This document shows, piece by piece, positions 25,812 to 37,240 of a DNA stretch of 64,000 bases. The translations under genes were made by a program, and so were the position numbers. The notes beneath the pieces are model-generated. The model was not told where the DNA came from and made no database searches. It was given only the letters and a program-made list of their open reading frames with translations. Each line of letters starts with the position of its first letter. Within the stretch, counting starts at the first letter, position 1. Source of the DNA: Diphasiastrum complanatum (lineage: Eukaryota; Streptophyta; Lycopodiopsida; Lycopodiales; Lycopodiaceae); assembly GCA_029204225.1 (NCBI GenBank), contig CM055107.1, positions 16,607,309 through 16,671,308 on the forward strand, given 5' to 3'.

Positions 25812-28240
25812 TTGAAAGGCAAGGCCCCCCTCGAATCTCCAGCCCATGATGTGCCTGCATACTTTGAGGACTATATGATCGAGGATGTCACAATCCAAGT
25901 ACCCCAAGCTCAATGCGAGCCAAATTGTAGTTCGCCCTATGAAGGCCCTGTCAGAACCATCACTCTTTCCTTGAGCGAGCCACATGAAAGTAATGAATAT
26001 ATTGTCCACATTGGGGCTCATCTCAATCACGAGCAACACAGATGGCTTGAAAAGCTCCTGCAAATATATAGACATGTCTTTGTGTGGTCCTATAAAGACA
26101 TGAAAGGCGTCTCACCCCAGGTAGTTGTGCATAGTTCATGTACGAAATTGAACATACTGAGTGGGTCTCTCCAATTGTCATCGTTCCTAAAAAAAATGAA
26201 AAACTTTGTATTTGTGTCGATTTTAAGAAACTTAATGTTGTCACAAAACGAGATCATTTTCCATTACCTTTCAGAGAATCCATCCTAGAAAATCTAGCAT
26301 TGCCACTGATCCAAAAGAGATCCAGATCATTCAAAATCTAACAGAACCATGTACCATCCACAAAGTATACTCTTTTCTTGGCCACACCAACTACTATTGG
26401 TGCTTTATTTTCGACTTCGCTAATAAAGCACGCTTAATCTACAAAGTAGTTGTTGTCCCCAAATGAACTGATGAACAATGCATTGCATTCAATCAACTCA
26501 AAGAAGCCCTTACCATTGCACCTATCCTCCGGGCTCTTGATTATTCCAAAGAATTCCATGTGCATACCGATGCATCCAAATATGCCATTGGAGCAGTGCT
26601 CACCAACCGGGAGAATTCAAAAAAGATTACCCAATCCACTTTCTTAGTAGACAATTGATACTTGCTGAAGTCAATTTTACCACTATCAAGCATGAAGCCT
26701 TGGCAATGGTATATGTGGTTCAGAAGTTTCGCCATTATCTACTGGAAAAAGTTTTTGCCTTCTTCACGATCATCAAGCACTCTTGTATCTCATCAACAAG
26801 ACTTGCACAACAAGTCACATTACTCGATGGATCTTATTACTGTGAGAATTTGAGTTAAGTTCATGGTTCGTAAGGGAGTTCAACCATTTTTAGCAAGTCG
26901 TCTATCCCGAATCCCTAACCTACCCACTCCAGATCAAGGCATCAATGATGATTTACCCGATGCCATCCTATTTCAAGTAGACTCTACACCCGTATGGGCC
27001 AAGGAAATCACAGAATATTTAACTTCAGGACAAATGGATCCTTTCTTATCTAAACCAGAACAACGTGCGTTGGTCCTCAAAATGAAACCTTATACGTTAA
27101 TTGCAGGCCAACTATACAAGCAAGGGTTAGATAGAGTTATTCGACGTTGTCTTATTGAAGGTAAAATACCCTCTGTCATTTCCCTCACTCATGAAGGTAT
27201 TGGAGCAGGCCATTTCTCTTCTGAAATGACTGCTAAGAAAATCCTCTTGGCTGCCTTTTGGTGGCCAACTCTCTTTAAGGATACACATAATTACACAAAA
27301 GCCTGTGATGTCTACTAACGCACAAAACAATTTTAAAAGACCGACTACATGCCTTTGCACCCTGTCACCACTGATCAAGCTTTCTAGAAATGGGAAATTG
27401 ATTATGTTAAACCCATTAGTCCCGTTGCTCGACACACTCAATCTCGTTATATCATAGTAGGTATGGACTATTGTACAAAATGGGCTGAAGCAAGAGCTAT
27501 TCGCAATGCTGATGCTCGTTCTACCACAAAATTTCTCTATGAACAAGTTATCGTTCATTTCAGATGTCCTCTAGAACTTATCGGTGTTAAAGACACACAT
27601 TTTTTTAACTCTGTCATAGCGGATCTCCTTTCCAAATTTTTTGTGGTACATCGCAAAAGTTCCCCGTACTATCCACGATGCAATGGCTAGGCGGAATCCA
27701 CCAATAAAATCCTATGTGGAATTCTCACCAAAACCATCGAGTCCAGCCGATCCGATTTGAAAATAAAACTTCATGCTGCTCTATGGGCTTATCGGACCAC
27801 TCCAAAGAGAGCTACATGTTGTACCCCCTTCCAGCTAGCATATGTCCAAGAAGCCATTATGCTTGTAGAATTCCATATTCCATCCCTTCGAGTAGCCTAT
27901 AATCTTGAGCTAGATAATTGGCTGACTCTAGCCAACCGATCATTTCATCTAGAACAACTATGTGAAACACGACGGATCAGCATCCATGCTCAACAAGTCC
28001 ACAAACATCAGCAAAAGACATGGCATGATCGATCCTTGAAACTCAAAGAATTCTAGGTCGGGGATAAGGTCCCGCTATACCAGGCCAAAGCATTTAAAGA
28101 CAAGCTCAAATTTTTTGACTAAGGACCTTAAATCATTCAGAAAATATTTGTCTTTGGATATGTACAACTCCAAATCTTACAAGGTGATATTTTAGACACT
28201 GTGGTTAATGGGAGCAGACTGAAAAAGTATAATGAGCACG
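25812..28240 (+). pseudogene. Gypsy D pol: RT ends, RNase H, integrase (broken)
   Basis: The RT N-terminus is seen as YRHVFVWSYKDMKGVSPQVV, then (frameshifted) SPIVIVPKKNEKLCICVDFKK ending at about 26275. The sequence resumes with QNLTEPCTIHKVYSFLGHTNYY, so the catalytic RT core with its YxDD is deleted. RNase H follows: FHVHTDASKYAIGAVL and FTTIKHEALAMVY. Integrase comes next: a zinc-binding region (THEGIGAGHFSSEMTAKKIL, then a CDVY end), a core with VGMDYCTKWAEA and KDTHFFNS, SSPYYPRCNG followed by a TAG, and the C-terminal VEFHIPSLRVAY and WHDRSLKLKEF, ending VVNGSRLKKY near 28230. Stops lie near 26655, 27316, 27688 and 28054. Confidence 0.88.
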
Positions 28241-28679
28241 TTCATGTTTGACCTCCACAAATTCGGTCTCAGAGACAAACTTTCCAGAAATAGAATAAAA
28301 CTCGTTTTTTGCATCAGATCCTCACTAACAGATTTCGTAGAAAATTCGCTCAACCTTAGAATTATCTCCACGATTTCTCCTCTCTCTCGGCAAATTCTGA
28401 TCAGACAAATATTTGTATTGTTAGCGATTTTTGTCATTTTTGTACAAAAAATCACTTACAGGAACCCTCAGAATAATGTCTCAAAATTTGCAAACCTCAC
28501 TAGAAAATCATGGACACTGAGGACGATTTCTAGGTGCACTTGTGAATTCCTGACCAAAAAAGTCTATATATAGGCCTCACCCATCCTTTCCACAAATTCA
28601 TTCTACATTCCTTTCGAGTTCATGCTAAAATTCTTTTGAGTTCTCAAAACTTCCAGAACAACCTAGAATCACTACTACC

Positions 28680-31600
28680 ATGGCCTCACGCGACTCATCG
28701 CTCTCTCTCCATCGACGTAAGGCCCCTAAGCCTTATTCAGGGGACATTTTCATGATTTCTATCAAGAATTATGCTGAGCAACTTATTCTAGCCAAGGATA
28801 TCCTTACAAACCTTGGCTTTGATCTGACATACTTCCTTGATCAGCAGAGCGAGAGTTTGATGCGAACTGCCTACTCAACCTATTCATATGAGTTCCAAAT
28901 GTTCAAAATCACGTCTAAGGGTGGCAGTTCTACCATAATCGACATCTCTCCAGAGCATATATAGAGTATTGGATTTCCTAACCTGGGAGAGATGATCCAT
29001 GGCAAGGGCACTAGTTATGATGCCAAATATTTCACCAAGTTTTTGATGGATGACGGAAAAAACATTGCCCAAACCAACGACATGATCGCTATCCACCTCC
29101 TCATAGATCCCCATCTCAAGCCAGCATAAAAAATCCTCGTTGCTATGATCAAGGTCCATACAGTCAAAATGGATCGCATACCACCGAGTGATCTCTTCTC
29201 CTTGACCCTCACCATGAATGATCTCACTCACAACTACAAGTGGGCAGAGAAGGTATCAGACAAATTATGCAGGGCCCTGAATGCTAAAAAATCCACCACC
29301 AAATGTGGATATCTCCTCCACATGTTGGTCACCAAGCAGTTGGGCAGCCGCTACTATCAAAGAGCTTGATGATGTCTATCCGAGCACCAGAAAGCAAGCC
29401 ACCCCACAATTGTCAGCAGAACCTATTTCACCAGCACCACCAACAAAGAAGCAAAAAGGTAAGGCAATCAGCACGGACGATACAATCTCCCCTGATATCT
29501 TATCCAGTGATATAGGGGCAAAATATGCTAAATCTGGCGGGAGCTTGAAAACCTCTCAGGTCCCAAAGGAGGTCCTAGCGCATCAGGAGGCCACATGCCC
29601 AACAACGCAAACAAGCCGTAGCAGCAACAGCAGACATTTCACTTGATGTAGGCACTTCCGGTTCTGGTTCCATGGGCGTGGTACCGACCACTCAGCCAAC
29701 TTCCACAGCTCTAGTTTCCTTACTTGTTATCACAACTACTCTTCCACCACCAACCCCACCATTTACCACTACCTCCACACCCTCATTCAGTCTCAACATG
29801 AGCTTTAATTCCACACTCCCACAAAAGCCCTCACCTGTACAATCTTCCACTCTACTTGACTCTACAGTCAATGTAGATGATTTTGCTTTACAATTACTAA
29901 CACAAATTCCAGCCACCACGATCACAACTAACCCACTCCACACATCTCCGCCACAAAGTATGTCTCCACCACATTCACCACCTATAATCCGTCACTCACC
30001 CCCTCCTGCCTTTCATCAAAATTCTCCATCTCCCCCCATTCCAAATTTCTTACCCTTTAATCCGATGCCATATCCTAACTATACCCGCACTCTCCCTGAC
30101 ATTGGCCCTTGGGAGCAGTTACCCCTCGCAGCCCAAAAAGCGGTATGGTTGGTGAATGAGCTCCAATAAAATTTATTCGGCACCCTAGGGGGATAGTATA
30201 CCATGAGACAGTTTGATGATGGTGCTATGGCAGATCTTCAGAAGAAAAAAACAAGGTTGGAGGTGGAAAACAAGCAACAACAGCTGCAGATCCAAAGTCA
30301 CCGCTTCTAATCAACAGCAGCAGCAAATGCTTAGCCACCTCTAAAACCAGCTCCAACTGAAGGCATTCAACATGCAGACTGTCATTAACAACCTTACAAC
30401 AAAACGAGATGAGGCCTTCACAGATGCACAAGCAGCATATTCCACTATGAAGGAATAGTTGGAACTGGTGGATTTCAATGATTTCACACCACCAGCTATT
30501 CCCGAGGGAACTCCAATTCTAGTGGTGGCCTGGCACAAAAGCTTAAAGCCATGACAGAGCAGCACTCTAAAATGCAACAAGCGTATATTGCTTATGTCGA
30601 GGCTCTTAACCAGGATATCTCCACCCTAGAAGAAAGATTAAAGGCAGCTGCCCAGTCAACACCTTCTGTCCATGCAGAGCACGCCTAGTTTCATGATTTT
30701 GGGCACCACTTTGATGGATCAGATGGTGGAAATGGAGCAAGATTCCAGCAGCCTCCACCTGCTAATCAAAGCACATCATTCCAAGGCCAACCCCAAGGGC
30801 AACGAGCTCAAACACGAACCAATCCACAGGCTCTGGTGGTACTGGCTCCCAACACTATTTTTTTCCTTCCTCCGCTTCTAACCCCATCGACACCACTAAC
30901 CTCCCATTTATTCAACACCAATTTTCTCCGAATCACAAAGAATTGCTGAAGCTAACCCTTACCCTTCTCCGTCCCCTGAACCTGATCCACAAACTCAGCC
31001 TGCCATTGCTGCTGAAGCACCATCCATCCGACACAGAATCATGCCCACCGAACTGAACAAGGAATTGCGTGCACCTCAAGAATTCCCAAGCAATATCCAA
31101 CCACAAAGGAGCACGACGGCTACATACTGCCAGATCTCGACCAATGTAAAACCCATAAAGAAGCAGTAAAGCTCTTGGATCCACAACCTCTCTGGCCATT
31201 AGCTCTTCCTACAGAGCAAGACCTCCATGGCACGGTATCTCGAAGCACCCGCCTACATGCGTACCAATCCCTATTATTATCTGGTAGCACGACGAGAACA
31301 ATTTCCTGTCACGAAGGTCAAGAATAGAATATTTGGCCCAAGTTCTCAGGAGTAGATATCGGCAACTTAGCCGAAGACATGGTCACCAGCTGTCATGTAT
31401 TCTACCAGAAGCACCATGGCAATCCTGATCGTGACGTTGGATATTTTGCGGACAATTGTGGCCTAGTAGCATTTCTGGTAGATATGAAGAGTTTTTGGGA
31501 TCAAGGGCTACCCCCAATCGCCTTTGATATCAATAAACCATTGCAAACGCAAGAAGACCACAACAACGTAGCGAGGCTTTATTATCTCGTCGCCCTCACT

Positions 31601-31822
31601 TCGGCACTGCACGTTGATATGGTGGAGCTATGGAAAACCCATAATTTTTTACGGGTTATGCTCCATTACTACAAAACCATGACTTTCCTTAACAAATTAC
31701 AGTGGCAAATGATGGAGGGCATCGGCACCAAGATCTACCAATCCCGACAGCAATAGTCTCGCCTCCAAGAAGCACAAAAGATCCAGGAAGAAAAAGCTTT
31801 GATTGGTGTGGGACCAACAATC
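28680..31822 (+). pseudogene. Extra sense coding region between integrase and 3' LTR of D
   Basis: Starts at ATG 28680 (MASRDSSLSLHRRKAPKPYSG). Collinear frames, broken by stops and shifts (28962, 29127, 29368), run on to just before the polypurine tract. In order there is a globular region (DILTNLGFDLTYFLDQQ, then MKVHTVKMDRIPPSDLFSL-like residues), a Pro/Ser/Thr-rich region (29672-30169), and a Gln/Lys-rich, probably coiled-coil stretch (30220-30480). A final globular part follows at 31379-31756 (CHVFYQKHHGNPDRDVGYF, then KTHNFLRVMLHYYKTM). Original length was about 1000 residues. I recognise no named domain. Its position matches the additional ORF of Tat/Athila-type elements, but it could also be displaced gag. 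A shorter candidate relative lies at 1788-2294. Confidence 0.6.
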
Positions 31823-31826
31823 CAAT

Positions 31827-31837
31827 AAGGAGAGGGA
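31827..31837 (+). other. Polypurine tract of element D
   Basis: AAGGAGAGGGA, followed by TAA and the LTR start at 31841. Confidence 0.85.
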
Positions 31838-31840
31838 TAA

Positions 31841-32343
31841 TGTTAGCAACAGTGCCAACACAATAAAAGTAATAAAAAAGAGAAATAAAACTCCGTGGCA
31901 TGTGTTTTGTAAGTCCACGTATGAGTATTTGTCAATAAACTTCCACCATGGCATGTGTTTTGTAAGTCCATGAGTAGAAGCTTAAAATAATAAAATAACT
32001 TAAACTTAGATTTAGAACTTAGACTTAAGAAACTTAAGATTATAAACTTTTGTCTTAAGATTATAAACTTTTGTCTTAAGTTTTCTTAAGTTAGAAACTT
32101 TTGAATTTCTTAGTCCTAAGTACCTGCTAGTTGGGTAAGCCTTAGCAAGGATTTTATTGTTGTTGTTTTTAGTTAGTTCATTTCAGTTCCGGGCACTAGT
32201 TGGGTAAGCCTTAGTGCTTTCATCCTTGTTAACTATTCTGTTTTAAGCTTTTGGTAGGATCTCAAAAGGTGGACGATCCTCTCTATACTACACCACATCG
32301 TGAGTAGATCTAGCCATAGCATAAACCAGATTTACTTCCAACA
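31841..32343 (+). repeat. 3' LTR of element D (503 bp)
   Basis: Has the same ends as 23995-24743 but lacks about 335 internal bases. It also carries small internal duplications: GGCATGTGTTTTGTAAGTCC occurs twice (31888-31970), and TAGTTGGGTAAGCC occurs twice (32130-32215). Confidence 0.9.
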
Positions 32344-33480
32344 AGAACTGACAAGGTGATGGCACTTTGATTATCACAAAATAATAATGTCGGAGCATAT
32401 TGATTCAGAATATCTGAAAGTAAGTTTTGGCAACCAAATTGTATCCTTTATAGCTTGTGAGGCTGTGATATACCCTGATTCTGTAGAAGATAGAGATATC
32501 AAAGATTGTTTGTGCTTGCATCTATGTAACCATTGAGTAAATTGAGTTTGTCGTTGTCGACTGTTCCATAACAAATGCAAAAGTCAATAGTAGCTCGAAG
32601 ATATCTCATGACTCTGATGAGAGCCTTCCAATGTGTTATACTATACTAGAGTTAGTCATAAACTGACTTAAGGTGCTGACTGCAAAAGCTATGTCTGGCT
32701 TGGTATAGATCATTGCGTACATAAGAGATCCTATTATCGAATGATAAGGATACTCACGCATCTGCGCCTTCTCTTTGATTGTTCGGGGACACTGGTCCTT
32801 TGACAATTTGAGACCTGGTTCCATTGGTGAGAGAGCTAACTTGCAATTAACCAAATTATATCTGACTAACGTATTGTAGATGTACCTTTGATGAGTAATC
32901 TAAATCAAATTTCGATTTTTGTCTCTGTGGATTTAAATACCAAGGCAGAAATGAGCTTCGTCCATATCGAGCATGTTGAATTCAGATGATAGAATGGTCT
33001 TTGCTTCTTTTATCAGATCGATATTATTGCCGAAAAGCAATGTGTCATCCACATATAAGGTGATAATGATAAAAGACTACTGCACTGTCTTGAAGTAAAC
33101 ATTCAAATCTAAAGAGCTTGGTGTGTAGTTGTGATCAATAAGGAAAGTATTGATCCTTTGAAACTATCTCAAGTAGATTGCTTCAAGCCATAAAGTGTTT
33201 TATGGAGTTTACACACATGATTGTGTTTACCTTCAATAATATTACCTTCGGGTTGCACCATGTAGATGTCTTCTCTAATATCTCGATTGAGATATGAAGT
33301 CTGTACATCCATATTTCCAAATCTGCTACAATAGCAAACGATAATAAAAGTCGAATAGAAGAATGCTTGACTACTGGGCTGAAGGTCTCAATATAATTGA
33401 TGTTGTATACCTGAGAAAATCCTTTGGCGACAAGTCAGACTTTTCTTCTGGTCAAATTTCCGAGTTTAAGAAACTAGCAA
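32344..33480 (-). pseudogene. Copia E RT and RNase H (part 1)
   Basis: Minus-strand RT from about 33480: FSPVVKHSSIRLLLSFA (frameshifted), YGLKQS, an intact TLYVDDTLLFGNNID near 33030-33060, then the linker VNCKLALSPMEPG. RNase H follows as YPYHSIIGSLMYAMIYTKPD and SLSSTESGYITASQAIKD near 32450-32480. It stops at 32344, where element D inserted. Several frameshifts and stops are present. Confidence 0.82.
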
Positions 33481-35640
33481 ATTTGGCATTTAACTCCACA
33501 TTAGTCACATAGATTTGATCAAATGAACCAAAGTAAAGTACAAAAAGCTTCTCAAAAGTGTAAACAGGTTCGATACCTTCCAATCCAAGCAATTAATGCA
33601 TAAAAACACTTACATCCAATAGCTAGAACTCGTCAGCCAAAGACAATGTTGATAGAAGTGGAAAAACTCGATTTTTCTTCATATTTGGATGGAAATCTCA
33701 TCATACATCTATACTTTTCAAGCTCGAATCTGAGCATATTGGGGTACCTCTGAACTTATCATACCCTAACTTTAACATCTACCCTAACCTTAACATCTAC
33801 CTCTGAACATCTACCCTAACTTGGGGTCAAGATCTCAAGATCCAAAAACAATCTAATTCCTACAATCTTTCACACATGGGAGACCACTCCTATCCATGTG
33901 ATATAGCATTTTCTACCACTAGAATGGTGCCAAGTGGCATAACACTACTAAACTAGTTTTTGACCAATTTAACAACTAGTTTCCAAATTAAATGATATGT
34001 ACAACCTATATGATCTATCTAAATGACTTGGGATTAGATTTCACACATGGGAACAGGCTCCACACATGTCTAATGATGATAGGTACAAGTCATTATGATA
34101 TTTACAAAATTTGATCAAATTAGCTATTGCAAAATTCTAACACTCCTCCTCAAAACTAACTTGATAAAAGCATGATGGTCTTAAGCTTGACTCCATGGGC
34201 TGAATTGGTTTTCAAAGATGGATCCTTGCTGGTTCAAAAATGTGAAGATCAGCCAATGATTTTTATGAAGATCCGAGATCACTATATCCATGATAGTGCC
34301 TCCTTGATGTTGAGTCCTTTGATGAACTTTGGAGCTTTGCACCATCCTAGCTTTCTTGCCTTTCATTCCTTCCAAGCTTGAAGAAGATATTTTACTTGCA
34401 AGCTCCTCCTCCTAGAATGTAGCTAGATTTTCATGAAGGAAATACGAGGCTTCCATGCCTCACAATGGCTATGAAAACCAAGAGCTTGAGATAGATACAT
34501 GTGTAGATTACCAAGATTTTGCATACTAGTTTGACTAGTCCACAAGGCAAAAACTTTTTGCAGGATTGTCCTAATCTTGTAATCAAAAGAAATCTTGAAT
34601 TCATTGAGGCTACTTACTTGCTTATGGATACAAGTGTCCTTTGAGGATGATTCACTTGATTTCATAAGAAGTTTACACATTCCCTCAACAAATGAGAAAA
34701 CACAACTATTGACAATGTGAATGAACAATCATTCTTACTCTATTAGACTCAAGAGCATACATTAGTTACCACTTTTAAGGCACAAGATCCCATGGAAGAA
34801 TTCTGTAACCAAGAAAGGAATGATAAAGTGGGTATGTCGTTGCAATAAATCAAGTTGAAATTCATAGAGTTCATTACTGTCATAGACTTCAGTTCATTCT
34901 AAGCCAGATTCATGAACAAAATGAATGGTAGAGAATCTTGGTAGCAAGTAACAGTAACGGTAAGAAGATTTTAATAAGTAAAAAAATCATCATTAGAAAA
35001 ACCAGATCATAAATTTGCCAAAAGTAAGTAGTAGTTTGTAGTAACATCTCAGAAAATGAACTTTCAACTGCTCCTATCATTATGACGATTTCAGTCTTAG
35101 GTTTAAATACGTTATAAGACAAAAAGCTAGTCAACAATTAAAATCGAGAAAGAACAAATTGGAATACATAATAAAAGGAGAAGTAAAGACTTTCCATAAC
35201 TACAAACAGAAAGGAATAGTAGGAAACATAACAAACCAGAAAAGAAAGGATACACAAAAACTGAGTAAAGAGGAAGAAATCGAAGAAGACATAATAGTAA
35301 TTAAAACAATGAGACATAAACGAAGTAAAGTAAAACTAACAATTGCATTAAGAGGATCACCATAAAAAAACCAACAAAGGATACAAAAAACAACAACAAG
35401 TAGAGCATCAAACCATTAGTAAAAATGCCCTAACCTTCTCATAAGCCATTGAAGAAAATGAAGTAGTAGAACGCCCACAACTCCACGCACCAGAGAAAGC
35501 ATGCACCAGAAAAAAGCAACCAATCGACGTCCCACAGTAGCCACAAAACCACAAAGAATAAGCAGACAAAGTACTAGATCCCCGAGTAGCCAGAAGGAGA
35601 AGTAAGCAATAAGAATGCAGTGTAGAACAACTGATCAAAT
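33481..35640. other. Gene-free stretch with an LTR/polypurine-like junction
   Basis: No gene was recognised. At 34131-34156 the sequence TTCTAACA then CTCCTCCTCAAAAC mirrors the LTR-end/polypurine junction of minus-strand Copia elements B and F. Sequence to the left (33830-34142, with TTTCACACATGGGA twice) may therefore be a minus-strand 3' LTR. No matching coding region follows to the right. A frame at 34423-34728 (minus) has no recognisable domain. Confidence 0.4.
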
Positions 35641-36530
35641 AGATCTTGATTCTAGTAACAAAGCGCACAATTTACTTGACAAAGGATAAGAAACAAACGC
35701 GAACTCGAAACAATTTGATTTGTGATCAGCCTCGAAGGATTCACGAACTTTGTCTTGTAGTCAACTTGAAAGATTCGCGAAGAGAATCTTGTCACGAAAT
35801 ATTCTGTTTATTGTTCAAACCTCAGATGTCGCAAAATTGTCGCAAACAATTCGCAAAATCTTTTGGACTGTGCTTCAAGCTCACCTATCGCAAAACTATC
35901 TCGAATAGTTCGCGAAATATTTCTAGATTTATCCTTCAAGCTCAAGAATTGTCATCTGTTGCGAATAATTCGCGGAAGACAAAAATGTCGCGAAGAGACA
36001 AGTGTCGCGAACAATTCACGAAACACGACGCTGAGACGAAGAGATAGACTATAGCGAATAATTCGCGAACAGAATTTATTTGGCCCTGGAAACAAAGCGT
36101 CTATTTGAATATCAACCGTCGTAAACTTGTTAGATATCTACTGTTGCGACATTGAAAGGCCAAAGACCTATAAATAAAAGGCCAAAAGACCTGTTCTTTA
36201 GCAATATAAATACATGTGCAGTACTCGTTGTAACTAACTCACTCAATCAGAGACACAACTACGAGCTAAGGCAACAAGAGATGTATATTGATGATTCAAA
36301 TTCAAAGTTATAAAATTTCGTTTTTGATCAATAGTTTCTTATTGTCTAATTTGTCTATAGTTGTCTCTTACTTTTGCACATAATTTCCTCATGCATATTC
36401 AATCAGAACTAATACTGTTCTATTAGTACATAGATCAGATACAATATCGATTGAAGAAACTGATATTAGTTTGATTTATTCAAACTTGCATCTTGTTCTC
36501 TGTGGAAGAATAATTACTATTTTTCCTACA
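35641..36530 (+). repeat. Probable Copia 5' LTR (left end unresolved)
   Basis: Ends TTTTTCCTACA at 36530, with the PBS directly after it at 36532. A TATA box (TATAAATA, 36169-36176) and an upstream cluster of TTCGCGAA repeats fit a U3 promoter. The left boundary is a guess, since no second LTR copy or target duplication was found. No gag follows, so this is a truncated element remnant. Confidence 0.5.
35774..36069. promoter_or_regulatory. Cluster of TTCGCGAA palindromes
   Basis: Exact TTCGCGAA occurs at 35774-35781, 35909-35916 and 36062-36069. Near-matches (TTCGCGGA, GTCGCGAA, GCGAATAATTCGCG) lie between them, so GCGAA-type motifs recur about every 20-60 bases. They lie about 100-400 bases upstream of the TATA box at 36169. 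They may be transcription-factor sites of the LTR. The factor is unknown. Confidence 0.5.
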
Positions 36531-36666
36531 GTGGTATCAGAGCTTACAGAATTAAATCTGATATAGTGGTATCAGAGCTTACGTAATCAAATCTGATACA
36601 GTGGTATCAGAGCATACAGAATTAAAGTTGATACAGTTGTATCAGAACAGAGTCAGAGTCAATATA
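36531..36666 (+). repeat. Tandem array of primer-binding-site units
   Basis: Three 35-bp units (36531-36565, 36566-36600, 36601-36635) and a diverged fourth (36636-36666). Each of the first three begins GTGGTATCAGAGC and continues TACRGAATTAAAT-like to GATA(T/C)A. Each holds a perfect TGGTATCAGAGC, the Copia Met-tRNA primer-binding site. The fourth is mutated to GTTGTATCAGAAC. Normally only one copy follows an LTR. Confidence 0.85.
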
Positions 36667-37122
36667 GTGGGATCTTCACACCCCTCTCAACATTCTTCAT
36701 ACATCCATCAGCAAGCCGCTATCTGGAGTAAATAATTGGATGAATGGCCAATCAATGAGACTATTTGGGGGGCTATTCATGTTTTTCTATCATGCTTCAT
36801 TGCTTGACGATGAACCTCATGCTCTTGATACCATTATTTAGTCTCCTTTTGACGTTGATACTATAATTGCTCATGTTGCTAATGCTCCGTGTTGTTTATC
36901 TACACTCCCACATTGGAAGCGATTTTTGGATCGGGGAGAGTTATGAAGACTTTCACTTATTATTACATTTATTTGGCTCTTATATTCATTTGTTTGTTAT
37001 GGGCCATCTTTTATTCATGTACATGCGTATAGGCCTCCGGCTCCATTTAGGGCACAATATTTTCCGCCCAAAATCCCGCCTCCCTTTATTTTTTGAATTG
37101 TACTATTTAAGTGCTCAAAAAG
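36667..37122 (+). other. Upstream region of the aspartic protease gene
   Basis: Non-coding between the PBS array and the TATA box of the protease gene. No further element features. Presumably contains the gene's proximal promoter. Confidence 0.5.
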
Positions 37123-37130
37123 TATAAATA
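37123..37130 (+). promoter_or_regulatory. TATA box of the aspartic protease gene
   Basis: TATAAATA lies 111 bases before the start codon, giving a plausible 5' untranslated region of about 80 bases. Confidence 0.7.
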
Positions 37131-37240
37131 GACCTTATGTACATTCACTACTCTCATTCGCACTTTCTCTACCATCCTTTCTTAAAGACTTCATTCTCAC
37201 TGCCTAGTTTCGCTGTATCTCTTTCGGAATACAAATCGCG

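Larger units (their letters stand above)
23995..32343 (+). mobile_element. Ty3/Gypsy element D, 8349 bp, defective
   Basis: Bounded by LTRs 23995-24743 and 31841-32343 (TGTTAGCAAC...TTCCAACA), a PBS-like TGGCACCGTTGTGG at 24745-24758, a polypurine tract at 31827-31837 and the target duplication AGAAC (23990-23994, 32344-32348). Gag and protease are not recognisable and the RT core is deleted. Integrase is nearly complete but has stops. A long broken sense coding region lies between integrase and the 3' LTR. A TGGC(G/A)CCGTTG-type PBS and a 3' sense ORF recall the Tat/Athila branch of Ty3/Gypsy. That placement is an inference. Confidence 0.9.
23841..33480 (-). mobile_element. Copia element E, decayed, split by Gypsy element D
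   Basis: A minus-strand Copia pol in two pieces: 33480-32344 (RT and most of RNase H) and 23994-23841 (RNase H end plus polypurine tract AAGGGGGAG). Removing D and one AGAAC copy joins CDNQSAITLSVL with the following residues in one frame. Gag, protease and integrase were not found upstream of 33480. Confidence 0.8.

Noticed and set aside
35646-36047. 133-residue plus-strand frame
   Set aside because: It runs through the TTCGCGAA repeat cluster in an LTR-like region, has no domain and shows no sign of a real start context.
36531-36666. Could the 35-bp tandem units be a CRISPR array?
   Set aside because: Units are directly abutting with no unique spacers, they contain a retrotransposon primer-binding site, and the context is a plant genome.
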